From Pseudoalteromonas rubra (GTDB lineage Bacteria; Pseudomonadota; Gammaproteobacteria; Enterobacterales; Alteromonadaceae): a stretch of 64,000 nt of DNA. The position numbers and the translations under genes were made by a program. Shown here piece after piece: positions 1 to 9,975 of the stretch. Below the pieces are notes generated by a model, which made no database searches, was not told the origin of the DNA, and saw only the letters and a list, made by a program, of their open reading frames with translations. Position 1 is the stretch's first letter. Each line of letters starts with the position of its first letter. Location: positions 806,001-870,000 of the forward strand of contig NZ_AHCD03000044.1 of assembly GCF_000238295.3 (NCBI RefSeq), in the 5' to 3' direction.

Positions 1-5
1 GGTGT

Positions 6-2006
6 GTGATCTGGGTAGGGTTATTGCTTAGCAATGCGGTATTGGCTGCGTCATTTACGGAAGCAGAGTTTGAACAGATAAGGGCAGAGATCCGCACTAC
101 ATCAGCGCAGTCGCCGCTGGTTGCAATCAAAATTACCAATGAAATGCTTGCCAGGCACGATAAGCAACTTTCAACCAGACAAAAAATCAGGCTGCTGTAT
201 GGCAAAGCCTGGTTTCAGATCCAAACCGACAACATAGAAGAAGCCATTGTGACGCTGTCTCAGTGCAAAAAAATGAGCGCTGAGGTGTCAGATCCCACCA
301 TTTTGTTTAGTTACTACAGTCTGACAGCTGGTGCGCTAACTCGGATGAGCATGTATGAGCGGGCGCTGGAAAACTACCTTGAAAGTTACAGGCTTGCCGA
401 CCTGATGGACACCGAACTGTATCTCAGACAAACCGAAAACAACATTGGCAATGTGTATCTAAAACTGGGCCGTTATACGGATGCCAGGGTCTACTTTGAG
501 CGTTTTTATGAGGACGCCAGAGACAGAGAATTACCGCAACAAATGGGCGTCGGACTAAATAACCTCGGAGAGGCTTACTTTGGTCTGGGAGAGTTTGAAA
601 AAGCACTCGTATTACATACCGACAGCCTTGCACTCAGGGAAGAACACAATCTGACTTACCACAGCTCCTGGTCTCATCATAATTTAGGCAAAACGTATTT
701 AGCGTTGGATAAACCAGAACTGGCAAAGCAGCATTTAATTGCAGCGGTTGAACTGCGTAAACAGAGCAACGCTGAGGCAGATAGCATTGGTCCTCAGATT
801 GAACTTGTCAGATTGAAAATTGCACAAGGTGCAAAAGAAGATTTGGTTCCCTTGCTCAATGACGTCATCGCATTGAGTGATAAGTATGAGCGATTTCAGG
901 AAAAAGTCGACGCATACCAGTTGCTGGTTGATTACTATCAGCAGATCCAGGATTGGAAAAGCGCGTTGCAGGCAGCTGATTTGTACATGCAGAGCAAATT
1001 TGATTTCCTGCAACGGCAGGCTGAAACCGGTGTGGCATTTTATGCAGCTCAAATGAACCTGGCGATGAAAGAGCGAGATATTGCAAAGCTGACGCAAGAA
1101 AATGCGGTGTATCAGCTTCATACTCAGGCGGCGAAAGACCAGCTGGTTTTAGTGCTGATAGCCGCGATAATCATTGTTGTGTTGATCTTGTACTTTATGC
1201 GTAGAATAAAGGCTAAAAACCAGGCATTAACAGAAACCCTGCAAAATCTGAAAGCAACCCAAAAGCAGTTACTGGAATCTGAGAAAATGTCAGCGATGAC
1301 AACACTGGTGTCCGGGATGGCGCATCAGTTGAATACGCCACTAGGGCTGGTGGTTACTTCTGCATCTTGCCTTGAAGATAAGCTAAAAGAAATCAGTTCC
1401 TTACTGAGCGATCAAAAACTCAGTGCCGGCCAGTTAAAGGCATTTCTGGAAGAAGCCTCTGAGATGCTCACTTTGACGGCAAAAAACTCCAGTCGGGCAG
1501 CAGAACTGATAGCGCGTTTTAAAATGGTCGCTGCAACGCTCGATGCGAGTGAAGCGGTACACTTCGACGTGCTGGAATACCTCAAACAGCGCGCTGAGCT
1601 AATAGTCCAGAGCCTTGACAAGCCAACAGAGTTGGACGTATTTGGCGACTCTGTTCAGTTGTATTCTTATCCCGAAACTTTGCTTAAAGTGGTGTCTCAG
1701 CTCGTTAATAATTCGTGTTCCCATGGGTTTATTAACCAGGCTAGCGGTAACATCTCAATAGAAGTTATAGACGAAGATGAAGTCATTAAATTGGTTTATC
1801 AGGATAATGGGGTGGGGATCAGTGAAACTGATCAGCAGCAAATGTTCGACCCATTTTATACCAGCCAGCTCGGGCAAGGTAAGCTGGGCCTTGGGTTGAA
1901 TATTGTGTATAACTCCGTGGTACAGGTGCTAAAAGGCGAAATAAGCTATGTACATCAAAGTGGCGGCGCCAAATTTGTCATTGTAATCCCAAAGTCAAAA
2001 GCTTAG
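6..2006 (+). CDS. TPR-containing sensor histidine kinase (5' end probably outside window)
   Basis: Membrane histidine kinase with a tetratricopeptide-repeat sensor. Residues about 20-330 are helical TPR-type repeats, then a coiled segment, one membrane helix near 380-400 (LVLVLIAAIIIVVLILYF), and a kinase core. The H-box reads GMAHQLNTPLGLV, so the phospho-acceptor His is present. The N-box is QLVNNSCSHG, the G1 box QDNGVGI, the F-box FDPFYTS and the G2 box GKLGLGLNIV, so the ATPase looks active. The only start in the window is a GTG at base 6 giving MIWVGLLLSNAVLA, a signal sequence lacking its basic end, and the frame is open to base 3. The true start is therefore probably upstream. No response regulator lies next to it. 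The stimulus is unknown. Confidence 0.88.
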   Translation: MIWVGLLLSNAVLAASFTEAEFEQIRAEIRTTSAQSPLVAIKITNEMLARHDKQLSTRQKIRLLYGKAWFQIQTDNIEEAIVTLSQCKKMSAEVSDPTILFSYYSLTAGALTRMSMYERALENYLESYRLADLMDTELYLRQTENNIGNVYLKLGRYTDARVYFERFYEDARDRELPQQMGVGLNNLGEAYFGLGEFEKALVLHTDSLALREEHNLTYHSSWSHHNLGKTYLALDKPELAKQHLIAAVELRKQSNAEADSIGPQIELVRLKIAQGAKEDLVPLLNDVIALSDKYERFQEKVDAYQLLVDYYQQIQDWKSALQAADLYMQSKFDFLQRQAETGVAFYAAQMNLAMKERDIAKLTQENAVYQLHTQAAKDQLVLVLIAAIIIVVLILYFMRRIKAKNQALTETLQNLKATQKQLLESEKMSAMTTLVSGMAHQLNTPLGLVVTSASCLEDKLKEISSLLSDQKLSAGQLKAFLEEASEMLTLTAKNSSRAAELIARFKMVAATLDASEAVHFDVLEYLKQRAELIVQSLDKPTELDVFGDSVQLYSYPETLLKVVSQLVNNSCSHGFINQASGNISIEVIDEDEVIKLVYQDNGVGISETDQQQMFDPFYTSQLGQGKLGLGLNIVYNSVVQVLKGEISYVHQSGGAKFVIVIPKSKA

Positions 2007-2190
2007 ATAGTTGAACTAGGGTAGTGTCTTGTAACATTAGTATTCCAGTCCAATAAATACGGCAAATATTTGTCAACTTGTCAGCGCAGGTTAATGATTT
2101 GTGTTTAAGGTACAGCCTTGGCAAAGCATATCTGCATCTTTAGATAGCGAGAACCTAGCAGAATGATAATTCAGTTATAGGAGTAGTACT

Positions 2191-3195
2191 GTGTATAAAT
2201 TGGTTTGCATGGCCTTTGGCTTGTTTATAGCGCTTAATGTGAGTGCTGAACAGCCTGAAAAACTCGCAATAGATGGGGTGAAGAGCTGTTTTCGGGGAGT
2301 CTTTTCTGATTACGCCAGTTGGGTTGGGTTTATGGAAAAGCGGTTTTCTTCCAGGGAACTTGAAGATAATTTAGTTAAGAAAAAACTTGCTGGTTTTCAG
2401 GCCAGGTTCTCTGAAATTGATTTTAATGCGTTTAAAGAGCAGCTTTCTTGTCAGACCTTTACTTATTATGTCGATGGTCTGAAAGTAGCTGGATACATGA
2501 TTAAGCCCAAACAGATCAACGAAAAGCTACCTGTTATTATCTATAACCGGGGTGGTAACGGCAACTATGGTGCGGTTGTTTTCGGCAGTATGATGGCGAA
2601 TCTTTTTCCGTTGGCTAAGAAGGGATTTATGATTGTGGGGAGCCAGTATCGTGGCACGTTTACTGAGGCGGATAACCTCGATGAGTTTGGTGGTCAAGAG
2701 GTTAATGATGTTGTGGCCCTGATGAATATAATTACGCGTATTGAGGGAGCAGATGTACAGCGAGTGGGTATGTTTGGTGCAAGCCGGGGCGCAATGCAAA
2801 CGCATTTGGCACGGAAACAAATGCCCGGCATCAAAGCTATTGCCACGATAGCGGGCGTCGTGGATCTAAATCAAGAGTTGGCGTTCAGGCCTTCTATGGA
2901 AAAAGTGTACCAAAATCGAATTCCAAACTATGCCGCTGACAAAGAGGCTCTGCTGGCTCATCGCTCCGTTATTAATTGGGTCAACACAATGCCTAAAAAT
3001 GTACCCGTCTTATTAATGCATGGAGCGCAGGATAAACGTGTTTCAGTGGAAAATTCAATCAGGTTTTCAAAGGCGTTGAGTAAAGAGCGCATACCCAATA
3101 AGCTGGTAATATATGAAGCTGACAATCATAGTTTAGAGCTAAACAGACAAGCGGTATTTTCCGAACTGGCTGAGTGGTTTCACACACATCTGTAA
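2191..3195 (+). CDS. secreted S9-type alpha/beta-hydrolase (prolyl oligopeptidase-like)
   Basis: Exported serine hydrolase of 334 residues. A signal peptide covers about residues 1-19 (ends LNVSA). The nucleophile elbow is GASRG near residue 197, the Asp is in GAQDKR near 281, and the His is in DNHSLE near 312, giving a complete Ser-Asp-His triad in the order expected of peptidase family S9 C-terminal domains. No beta-propeller precedes it, so this is a free-standing hydrolase domain and may be an esterase rather than a peptidase. The start is GTG with AGGAG seven bases upstream. It stands alone, about 185 bp after the kinase gene. Confidence 0.8.
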   Translation: MYKLVCMAFGLFIALNVSAEQPEKLAIDGVKSCFRGVFSDYASWVGFMEKRFSSRELEDNLVKKKLAGFQARFSEIDFNAFKEQLSCQTFTYYVDGLKVAGYMIKPKQINEKLPVIIYNRGGNGNYGAVVFGSMMANLFPLAKKGFMIVGSQYRGTFTEADNLDEFGGQEVNDVVALMNIITRIEGADVQRVGMFGASRGAMQTHLARKQMPGIKAIATIAGVVDLNQELAFRPSMEKVYQNRIPNYAADKEALLAHRSVINWVNTMPKNVPVLLMHGAQDKRVSVENSIRFSKALSKERIPNKLVIYEADNHSLELNRQAVFSELAEWFHTHL

Positions 3196-3548
3196 CCTTA
3201 TTTTTAAGCCGGGATTGATTGGTTTGTAATCGGTCCCTGATTTCCATTTTCCCATCCTTATTTCTCTGATCTGACGTTAGGGTAAAGACCTGCTCTTTCC
3301 AAGCTAATTCACCTAAGAAGCGGCGTTGACGTTTTTAGATTGCACTTCAGTACGGTACATCATTTCGGAATCTCACCTTTGCATACGTACTAAGGTGCTG
3401 AGTAAAGGTGTTTTATTCTAAAAGTACGATAAATGAGCATTTTTATATTTCAGTATGTTTACACTTGGGGAGTTGCCTCAAATTAATTAACAAGGAATAA
3501 ATGTTTGAGCGAGATTTTAAACACTCATAAACAACTGAAGGAAACACT
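3196..3548. other. intergenic region, no gene seen
   Basis: This AT-rich stretch of 353 bp separates the S9-type hydrolase from the carboxypeptidase. I see no coding sequence or strong hairpin. It presumably carries the carboxypeptidase promoter. The ribosome site GAAGGAAAC lies just before that gene's ATG. Confidence 0.5.
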
Positions 3549-5786
3549 ATGAAAAAGAACTTATTGGGTATGCTCCTGCTGAGCACAATAAGCGTAACGG
3601 CCACGGCACATAGCGACCCACACGTAGCACATGTCCAGGCACTCTCTGCCGACAATCACACTTTATCAACTTATCAGCTAGCCTTTTCCAGTGAAACGCA
3701 AAAAGCGGAATATCTATCCCGGTTTCATACTGCCATTCTGGAAGTGGCTAATAATTACCTGGTGCTTTCTCTCACTCAGCAGGAGTTTGCTGAGTTACAT
3801 AGTGCGGGTGCACTTATTTTTTCAAAGCCAGGCGAAAGCAACCAGTCAGAAGCCGCAGTGCAGGGAGATATATCTGCGATAAGCCGTGCTCAAAGCACTG
3901 TGCCGGAGTCCGGGATTCCGAACTTTTCGTGTTACCCCACTTTGGCTGAAACACAACAAATGGCACAGACACTGGCGCAAACTTATCCCGATTTTGTCGA
4001 ATTGAAACATATTGGACCATCCTGGGAGAAAAGTCAGGGGCTTGGAGGTCATGATTTGACCGTCCTGGTATTGAAAAACAAAAAGAAGAACAAGTGGCGT
4101 AAGCGTCCGGCATTGTATATGCAGGGCGCTTTGCATGCCCGTGAGTATACACCCGGGGCAACTACATTGAAGTTTGCTCAGTACTTACTTGAAAACCGTG
4201 AGACAGATGCCGACGTCAACTGGATCCTGAACCAGCGCGAAATCCACATCCTGCTCATTGCAAATCCAGACGGTCGGGTGCTTGCGGAGCAAGGGCAGTT
4301 CTGGCGAAAGAACACCAATACAGCATATTGCGCACTGGATGAAACATTACGTGGTGTTGACCTAAATCGTAACTTCGATTTTGCCTGGGCTTCGCCCATT
4401 GGTGGTTCGACAGATGATCAATGTGCAGCCACTTTTCACGGACCCAGCCCCGCATCTGAGCCTGAAACACAGGCGATCCAGGCCTATCTCCACGATCTGT
4501 TTAAAGATCGTCGCGGTGATTTGCTGACAGATCCAGCGCCACTCAATACCCAGGGAGTCTTTTTAGATCTACATAGCTTCAGCCGTTTTGTGATGTGGCC
4601 GTGGTCGAGTGAGCTAACGCCGAGCCCTAACGCGGATCAATTGTCTATGATGGGCCACAGAATGGCAGCGTATAACGGGTACTGGGCGTTTCAGACTCAG
4701 GAGATATTTAAAGCCGGAGGCAGCGCTGATGGATATGCTTATGGGCAGCTTGGTGTTGCATCCTTTACTTTTGAGTTAGGTAATGAGTTCTTTGAAAGTT
4801 GTGCCAACTTTGAAGGAGAGATCTTTCCAAACAACCTGAACGCGCTGATTTACGCAGCTAAAGTAGCGAAACGACCTTATAAACTACCTGCCGGCCCGCA
4901 GTTTTTTGATCTGCGTTTGAAGGGGGCTGGAAAAGAAGCTGTGCCTGCTGGTACGCCTGTGGAGATCATTGCCACTGTCGCAGATGATCTTTTTGGTCCT
5001 TCTCTGACAGGTCAGGTGCCGCCCAGTCAGGCAATCAGCAAAGTCGAATTGACCATCAAGAAAAAGGGTAAGCGAGGCAGAAAGCGTATCCTGTTGCCAG
5101 CTGCTGATGGGGCATTTGACACTGTGAGTGAATCACTCAATTATACGCTGGACACACATCGTTGGCGCAAAGGTCGCTATACATTGACCCTTCGAGCCCA
5201 GGACGCGTCCGGTCAGTGGGGGCCTAAATATGCGAAATTCCTGACAATAGACAACGAGGCTATGCCAGGTACTCAGTCGCCTGTGGCTGATTTTATTGCT
5301 GATTGTCGAAAAGGTATTTGTGGTTTTGATGGTTCAGCAACTCAGGACGATCGCGATTCACTGACATACACCTGGGTGTTACAAGGTGGCCAGTTCTTTA
5401 GGGTATTTCATGGCGAGCAGGTTGAGATTGAGTACACTTTGGCTGGTGATTACCAACTGACTCTACAGGTTGATGACAGTCATGGAAACCGCGACGTGAA
5501 AGTCGTTCAGCTTGAATTGGATGGGGTAACGCCACCTGTTGTCCAATTTGACTATCAGTGTACGGGTTTGACCTGTGAGTTTAATTCCTCCGCTTCATAC
5601 GATCCTGATGGCGAAATCGTTGAGCGTTTATGGCGTATGGGGAACGAGCCTTACATACCGGGCGTTGAGACGGTTGTACATACTTTCGCTGCGCCGGGTG
5701 AGTACATTGTCGTGTTTGTCGCAATAGACAATGATGGCCAATTCAGCCAGGTAGCGCAGACTATTCAAGTAACCAGCAATGAATAA
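3549..5786 (+). CDS. secreted M14 zinc carboxypeptidase with C-terminal PKD domains
   Basis: Secreted metallocarboxypeptidase of 745 residues. The signal peptide ends near residue 20 (TATA-HS). A prodomain-like segment runs to about 120, followed by a peptidase M14 domain. Zinc ligands are the HxxE of ALHAREYTPG near residue 196 and the His of LDLHSFSRF near 342. The general base Glu is in FTFELGNE near 409. The substrate-binding segment VDLNRNFDF is present. Residues 575-745 hold two PKD-type beta-sandwich modules, recognisable by FDGSATQDD and FNSSASYDPDG, typical of secreted peptidases that bind insoluble substrate. All catalytic residues are intact. It is transcribed alone, with a hairpin about 180 bp downstream. 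Confidence 0.9.
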   Translation: MKKNLLGMLLLSTISVTATAHSDPHVAHVQALSADNHTLSTYQLAFSSETQKAEYLSRFHTAILEVANNYLVLSLTQQEFAELHSAGALIFSKPGESNQSEAAVQGDISAISRAQSTVPESGIPNFSCYPTLAETQQMAQTLAQTYPDFVELKHIGPSWEKSQGLGGHDLTVLVLKNKKKNKWRKRPALYMQGALHAREYTPGATTLKFAQYLLENRETDADVNWILNQREIHILLIANPDGRVLAEQGQFWRKNTNTAYCALDETLRGVDLNRNFDFAWASPIGGSTDDQCAATFHGPSPASEPETQAIQAYLHDLFKDRRGDLLTDPAPLNTQGVFLDLHSFSRFVMWPWSSELTPSPNADQLSMMGHRMAAYNGYWAFQTQEIFKAGGSADGYAYGQLGVASFTFELGNEFFESCANFEGEIFPNNLNALIYAAKVAKRPYKLPAGPQFFDLRLKGAGKEAVPAGTPVEIIATVADDLFGPSLTGQVPPSQAISKVELTIKKKGKRGRKRILLPAADGAFDTVSESLNYTLDTHRWRKGRYTLTLRAQDASGQWGPKYAKFLTIDNEAMPGTQSPVADFIADCRKGICGFDGSATQDDRDSLTYTWVLQGGQFFRVFHGEQVEIEYTLAGDYQLTLQVDDSHGNRDVKVVQLELDGVTPPVVQFDYQCTGLTCEFNSSASYDPDGEIVERLWRMGNEPYIPGVETVVHTFAAPGEYIVVFVAIDNDGQFSQVAQTIQVTSNE

Positions 5787-6143
5787 CGAAAACGCTAAGC
5801 GCGCTCTTATATACCGGGTTAGCGCAAAAGTGCATATTGCGCTGAGGAGATCATCTGTTCATACCGTTCCTTCCTGCAAGGTTTAGTTAGACGGTATAAG
5901 TGATGCTGTTGTTCAACAAGGTGAATATTCTCATTGAACTGCCCCGTCTATTTTACTTACCCAGAGGCACTCTATTGTGGAGTGCCTATCTATTTCGATT
6001 ATTAAAGGGACTTATCATTTAATGACTCGGTATAAAGTTATAGTGTTAAATTAAACATTAATTTAACAAAAGTGTCGTTAGATTGTTGTTTTCATATACT
6101 ACTTTAGCTGCGCTAATAACCAAAAAAAACAAGGAAAAAGTAG
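5787..6143. other. intergenic region with one hairpin
   Basis: This stretch between the carboxypeptidase and the next exported protein holds no gene that I can see. It contains the hairpin at 5965-5987 and then an AT-rich segment that probably carries the promoter of the gene at 6144, whose ribosome site is AAGGAAAAAG. Confidence 0.5.
5965..5987 (+). terminator. terminator-like hairpin
   Basis: Arms AGGCACTC and GAGTGCCT form an 8-bp perfect stem with a 7-nt loop, followed by ATCTATTT. The U-tract is poor, and it sits 180 bp after the carboxypeptidase stop, so termination is only likely. Confidence 0.45.
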
Positions 6144-7202
6144 ATGAAACATAACTATAAATTAGCACTTTGCGTGGCCGCTGGCCTGGCGGCTCAATCG
6201 GCCAATGCAGGCGAAACGACGCTCAAACTGACGAAACCTTCAGGTAATCCTAATTCGCCTCAAAAAGTGCGTACTGTGAGCCTGGGCTCCCTGGCAGATA
6301 GCTTGTTCTCAGACATGAGGCAGCTTGAGTTAGAAACTGAAGCGGATATTCGGCGCGACCTGAATAACATGAGCGCTGTAAAATACATTTATAGTGTCGA
6401 CCTTGATGCAAAAAATATCTCAGCAACCTTCACGGGTACAGATAACTATAAGATCCGCCTGACAGTAGGTAACCTGGGCTTTTATACAAAAGTGAAGTTT
6501 GATGGTGTTGACGTATTTTGCCCAAGTGTCAAAGTCGCTGTTCGTCTTGAAAATCTCAGACCTACAGTGACTTACAACTACTATACCGGTGCGTTGGAAA
6601 ACATTGATGTTAACTATGGTCGCGATGTAGATGTAAGCTGTTCGGGTGGCATATTGTCTTTACCTGGTGTCAGCCAGTTTGTTAATTACTTTGCTTCTAA
6701 TTATGCAACCGCTAAGGTGGATGATTTGATCAAGGCAAATCTAAGACAGTTCGCTTCACTGGAAAGACCTGGTGCGCTATTTGGTATGCAGGAAATTCTG
6801 GCGGATAGTCGTGTACGCGGTAACGTTGACGCAGCAGAGCGTTACCTGGATATTGATATCAACAATATCATTGGCAATCTTGTCACTGGCATGAACCTGA
6901 ATGTTAGCCTAAACAGGGACGCTAACGGTTATAATAAGCACCAAGCACACATTGGCGTTTACCAGAGTGCACCGACAATTACATCCAGCTGGGGTGGACA
7001 ATTTAATGCCAGTGCACCTGGTGCGAACCGTATCAGCAAATATGCACTTAGTGGAACATGGCGCAGCAGCAGTTGGACACCGGGTGTGTTGTATAACAAT
7101 CAGTTTATCGGTGCTATTGCTTACAACCGAGTCTATGGTGTGCCAAGTTACCTTGGCCAGAAACAGGTGACAATTGGTAACTGTGGTAAGGCTTGCGAGT
7201 AA
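6144..7202 (+). CDS. exported protein of unknown function
   Basis: I do not recognise this 352-residue protein. A clear Sec signal peptide (MKHNYKLALCVAAGLAAQ, cleavage after SANA near residue 22) sends it out of the cytoplasm. The mature part is rich in beta-type alternation and Asn/Tyr, with four cysteines beyond the signal peptide: VFCPS, DVSCSGG and the C-terminal pair GNCGKACE. These could form disulfides in the periplasm or outside the cell. There are no membrane helices beyond the signal, no lipobox and no known catalytic motif. It is monocistronic and ends at a strong hairpin shared with the convergent gene. Confidence 0.75.
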   Translation: MKHNYKLALCVAAGLAAQSANAGETTLKLTKPSGNPNSPQKVRTVSLGSLADSLFSDMRQLELETEADIRRDLNNMSAVKYIYSVDLDAKNISATFTGTDNYKIRLTVGNLGFYTKVKFDGVDVFCPSVKVAVRLENLRPTVTYNYYTGALENIDVNYGRDVDVSCSGGILSLPGVSQFVNYFASNYATAKVDDLIKANLRQFASLERPGALFGMQEILADSRVRGNVDAAERYLDIDINNIIGNLVTGMNLNVSLNRDANGYNKHQAHIGVYQSAPTITSSWGGQFNASAPGANRISKYALSGTWRSSSWTPGVLYNNQFIGAIAYNRVYGVPSYLGQKQVTIGNCGKACE

Positions 7203-7212
7203 TTTTATGTAC

Positions 7213-7239
7213 AGAGTAACAGGCTGAGCCTGTTACTCT
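7213..7239. terminator. bidirectional hairpin between convergent genes
   Basis: Arms AGAGTAACAGGCT and AGCCTGTTACTCT are perfectly complementary over 13 bp with a single central base. The structure follows the + strand gene ending at 7202 and contains the stop codon of the minus strand gene ending at 7233, so it can serve both. Confidence 0.7.
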
Positions 7240-7589
7240 TTGAGTATATTGGCGCTATCACTGGCGGCATAGAACCAACAGGTTTTTCCAGACTTCAGTT
7301 TAGCCTCCTGCCTGACATAATCTGCAACTTCATAGCTGTCAGCGCGCGCCAGCTCCTGCTGGGTGATAAAAAAGACGGAACCAGCTACCTGATCGTCAGG
7401 ATTGGCAGTATAGATCAAGATTGGATGGAGGGCTTTACCACTACTTTTCAGCACCTCAGGATCTGTAATTCTGACTTGCCCCAGCCGGTAACCAACCAGA
7501 TAATCTGCCTCACCATCGAGTAGCCGGCCAAAATTATCTAACTGAACCTGAGACTGTTGTAATGTCCCGTATGAAAAAAGAGCTTCCAT
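7233..7589 (-). CDS. gamma-glutamylcyclotransferase (AIG2)-family protein
   Basis: Small cytoplasmic protein of 118 residues with the GGCT/AIG2 fold signature. It opens with LFSYGTLQ, the substrate-pocket YGTL motif of the family, followed by FGRLLDGEADYLVGYRL, HPILIYT and the VAGSVFFITQQELARAD segment, whose conserved Glu is the usual catalytic acid. Homologues release 5-oxoproline from gamma-glutamyl amines or peptides. The exact substrate here is unknown. The start is set at MEALFSYG because AAGGA lies 7 nt upstream. A longer frame to 7730 exists, but its extension shows no family similarity. It lies downstream of the DUF6351-like gene on the same strand. Confidence 0.82.
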   Translation of the reverse strand: MEALFSYGTLQQSQVQLDNFGRLLDGEADYLVGYRLGQVRITDPEVLKSSGKALHPILIYTANPDDQVAGSVFFITQQELARADSYEVADYVRQEAKLKSGKTCWFYAASDSANILKE

Positions 7590-7738
7590 TAGAAGTCCTT
7601 GCGTTTTTTCTGACACCTTAATTAAATCCATTGGTGCTGTAAAGTGCCTGAGTAATCTTGCGTGGCGGACAGGCCCAAATGAGGGCCCGTATTTTATAGC
7701 ACCATCACTGTGTGGTGATGAGCAGGCCAATTTACCGA

Positions 7739-9892
7739 TTACAGATCACTGGGTCTGCCAAGGTCACGGCCGGTATAGTCACACACCCCTTCAGGAAAAG
7801 TGGCTTTAAGTGTATCCAGGTGTGCACGCGCATTAAAAGGCAAATACCAGCCTTTCTCGATGGCGGTTTCAACACTTACTAGGGCGCATTTGAACAGGTC
7901 ACCTCCCCAGCCTCCACCTGCCTGAATGCGACTTGTGCTAAACATGGGAAAGCGGCTCTGGCACTGACCCTGAGGTTTGTTATTCCATTGTCCGTCAAAT
8001 ACACCTGAGCCTGAGGCATAAATACTGCCGTCCTCGTTGAAGCAGGTATCCTGTAAAGACACCGGCTTGGCAGCGGCAGCACTGAGCTGCGGATTTTGCT
8101 TCATTGCGAGCAACCAGTCATCCATAGCGGCAAAGGCTGCCGTTGTTGGGTTGTGATCTTTATGTGCAACCCAGATAACATGATTGTCGCTGTGCCCCTT
8201 GTGCTGAGCGATTCGAACGCGGCTGTAAAATGAGGCCGACATGTGGTGCATGTCCAGCTCGTTTTCAAGATAGTGGCGGGCATCAATAATCGGCAAGTCG
8301 ACTTTACCGATGAAGACTTGCCCGGAGCGATAGGCCTGCTCCATAGCGGGTATTGAACCTTGGTGTCTTGATGCCGGGCCGTCTGATGCCTTGGTGATAT
8401 TATGATTACCCCATAAAGTGAGCCATATTGGTATGCGCGTGCCCAGCGGCAGGGCAATTTCTTCCTGGCGCATTTCTGACTGAGGCTTCCAGCCGCCAAT
8501 GTGGTGGTTGATGTGGATAAATTCGTCAAAGCTAATATGGCCCTCGCGCAAAGCATTTAGTCCATACTGTACGCCGACATTGTCCCAGGTACTTTTACCA
8601 AACCCTTGTTCGTCGGTACCAAAAATGTGTTTAAGATCTTGCCAGTAACTCCAGCGTGTTTGTGCAATCACTTCGTCAGAGAAAAAAGGGCGTAAAAAGC
8701 CTTGCCTGGGATTATTGATAAATGCAGACAGGCCAAAGTAGCCATTGATGCATTCACTATTACCATCCGGGAATGAGGGCGCAAAGCCTGCCATTAGCTG
8801 ATTGAGGGGTTGTAAAAAACCGGCTTTTTGCGGGAACTCATTTATCGCGTTAAGACCTTCTATCAGTCTTCTGCGCTCCCAGTCTCGCCATGCTTTCGGG
8901 TTGTCTGCGCGAAACGTAAAGTAGTTATTGAGCAGATCGCAATCCAACGCATAGGTGGTCTGTGTGATCATGTCTGGGTAGCTATATAGAGGAATTAGGC
9001 CATCTAAAATGCCCTGGCTATTTTGACCAATCAGGTATTGTGCTAAGCCACCTCCTGAGCCTCCAATGCCCACGGTATAAAGTGGCTCGCCGTAGAGGCT
9101 GACAAACTGTCGTTTAACGCGTCTGGCGGTGTCTTCTGCCAGCAGCATGTTGTAGGTATAACTGGTCTTATTGCCACTGGAGCTTATCACTGCATAGCCG
9201 TCCAGTAATTGCTGCGCCTGACGGGTCATCACCCGGGTGGCCTTTTGCCGGCCTTGTCGATAACCAATGCCTGAGCCGCCATTAAATTGATAAATTAATT
9301 TTTTGTTCCACTGAGACTGACCTTGCCTGTTGCCAACTTCCTGACGGGAAATGGGCATGACCAGCGTGTAAATAAAACGATTGATAGTGCCTTGTTCTAC
9401 TCTGAACAGAGGCGACGAGTGGTGAGAGCGAGCTGTCTCTTCATTAAGCCTGACGGCAGAGAAGTGACCATCTTGTTCAACGAGGGTGAAATAATACAAT
9501 TGAGACGGCAAGGAACAGTCTTTGCTGTATCCGATAACCTGCTCACTATTATAGATGGGGATCCCCAGGCCCTGCTGATTGTCCACCAGAGGTTGTCCAA
9601 GTTCTGACTCTTGTGTCATACAAAAAAATGGGTATTGATTGGGACCGGAATAGAGGTTGGTTACGGGGCCCGTTTCGCCCAGTGCTATAGGAAACACAAA
9701 TGACTCTGATGGCCTGGGCACATCAGATACATGGGGCGTAAAGTTCAGCAGCATATTTGCGTTCGGCTGTGCGATAGCGTTAATTTGTCGGGTGCTCGCT
9801 TCATCATGATGTGGATAATATCGAAAGACTGCAACAAGGATTGCGCCAAGGATCAAGGTGATCAGAAAAATGAAGCCCGTTTTTTTGCCCAT
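7739..9892 (-). CDS. DUF6351-like membrane-anchored putative hydrolase
   Basis: A large exported or inner-membrane-anchored protein of 717 residues. An N-terminal hydrophobic helix (FIFLITLILGAILVAVF) follows MGKK. The body has the pattern I associate with DUF6351: YPFFCMTQESELGQPLVDN, then a glycine-rich nucleophile-like turn GIGGSGGGLAQYLIG, and a late segment HKDHNPTTAAFAAMDDWL that could hold an acid/His pair. This suggests an alpha/beta-hydrolase of unknown substrate. 3-hydroxybutyrate-oligomer hydrolases and tannases have comparable architecture and are alternatives. The start is at MGKKTGF, where GAGGT lies 5 nt upstream. The longer MITAEVV start has no ribosome site. Confidence 0.65.
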   Translation of the reverse strand: MGKKTGFIFLITLILGAILVAVFRYYPHHDEASTRQINAIAQPNANMLLNFTPHVSDVPRPSESFVFPIALGETGPVTNLYSGPNQYPFFCMTQESELGQPLVDNQQGLGIPIYNSEQVIGYSKDCSLPSQLYYFTLVEQDGHFSAVRLNEETARSHHSSPLFRVEQGTINRFIYTLVMPISRQEVGNRQGQSQWNKKLIYQFNGGSGIGYRQGRQKATRVMTRQAQQLLDGYAVISSSGNKTSYTYNMLLAEDTARRVKRQFVSLYGEPLYTVGIGGSGGGLAQYLIGQNSQGILDGLIPLYSYPDMITQTTYALDCDLLNNYFTFRADNPKAWRDWERRRLIEGLNAINEFPQKAGFLQPLNQLMAGFAPSFPDGNSECINGYFGLSAFINNPRQGFLRPFFSDEVIAQTRWSYWQDLKHIFGTDEQGFGKSTWDNVGVQYGLNALREGHISFDEFIHINHHIGGWKPQSEMRQEEIALPLGTRIPIWLTLWGNHNITKASDGPASRHQGSIPAMEQAYRSGQVFIGKVDLPIIDARHYLENELDMHHMSASFYSRVRIAQHKGHSDNHVIWVAHKDHNPTTAAFAAMDDWLLAMKQNPQLSAAAAKPVSLQDTCFNEDGSIYASGSGVFDGQWNNKPQGQCQSRFPMFSTSRIQAGGGWGGDLFKCALVSVETAIEKGWYLPFNARAHLDTLKATFPEGVCDYTGRDLGRPSDL

Positions 9893-9975
9893 AACTACCT
9901 CTGCTGTGATCATTGCTGCTCATAGTATTAAGTGTAGGGCGAAAGCTCCAGAGGCATTGTTGTTTATTTGTTATT

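Noticed and set aside
7590..7730. N-terminal extension of the GGCT-like protein
   Set aside because: The extension has no family similarity, and a good ribosome site precedes the internal start at 7589.
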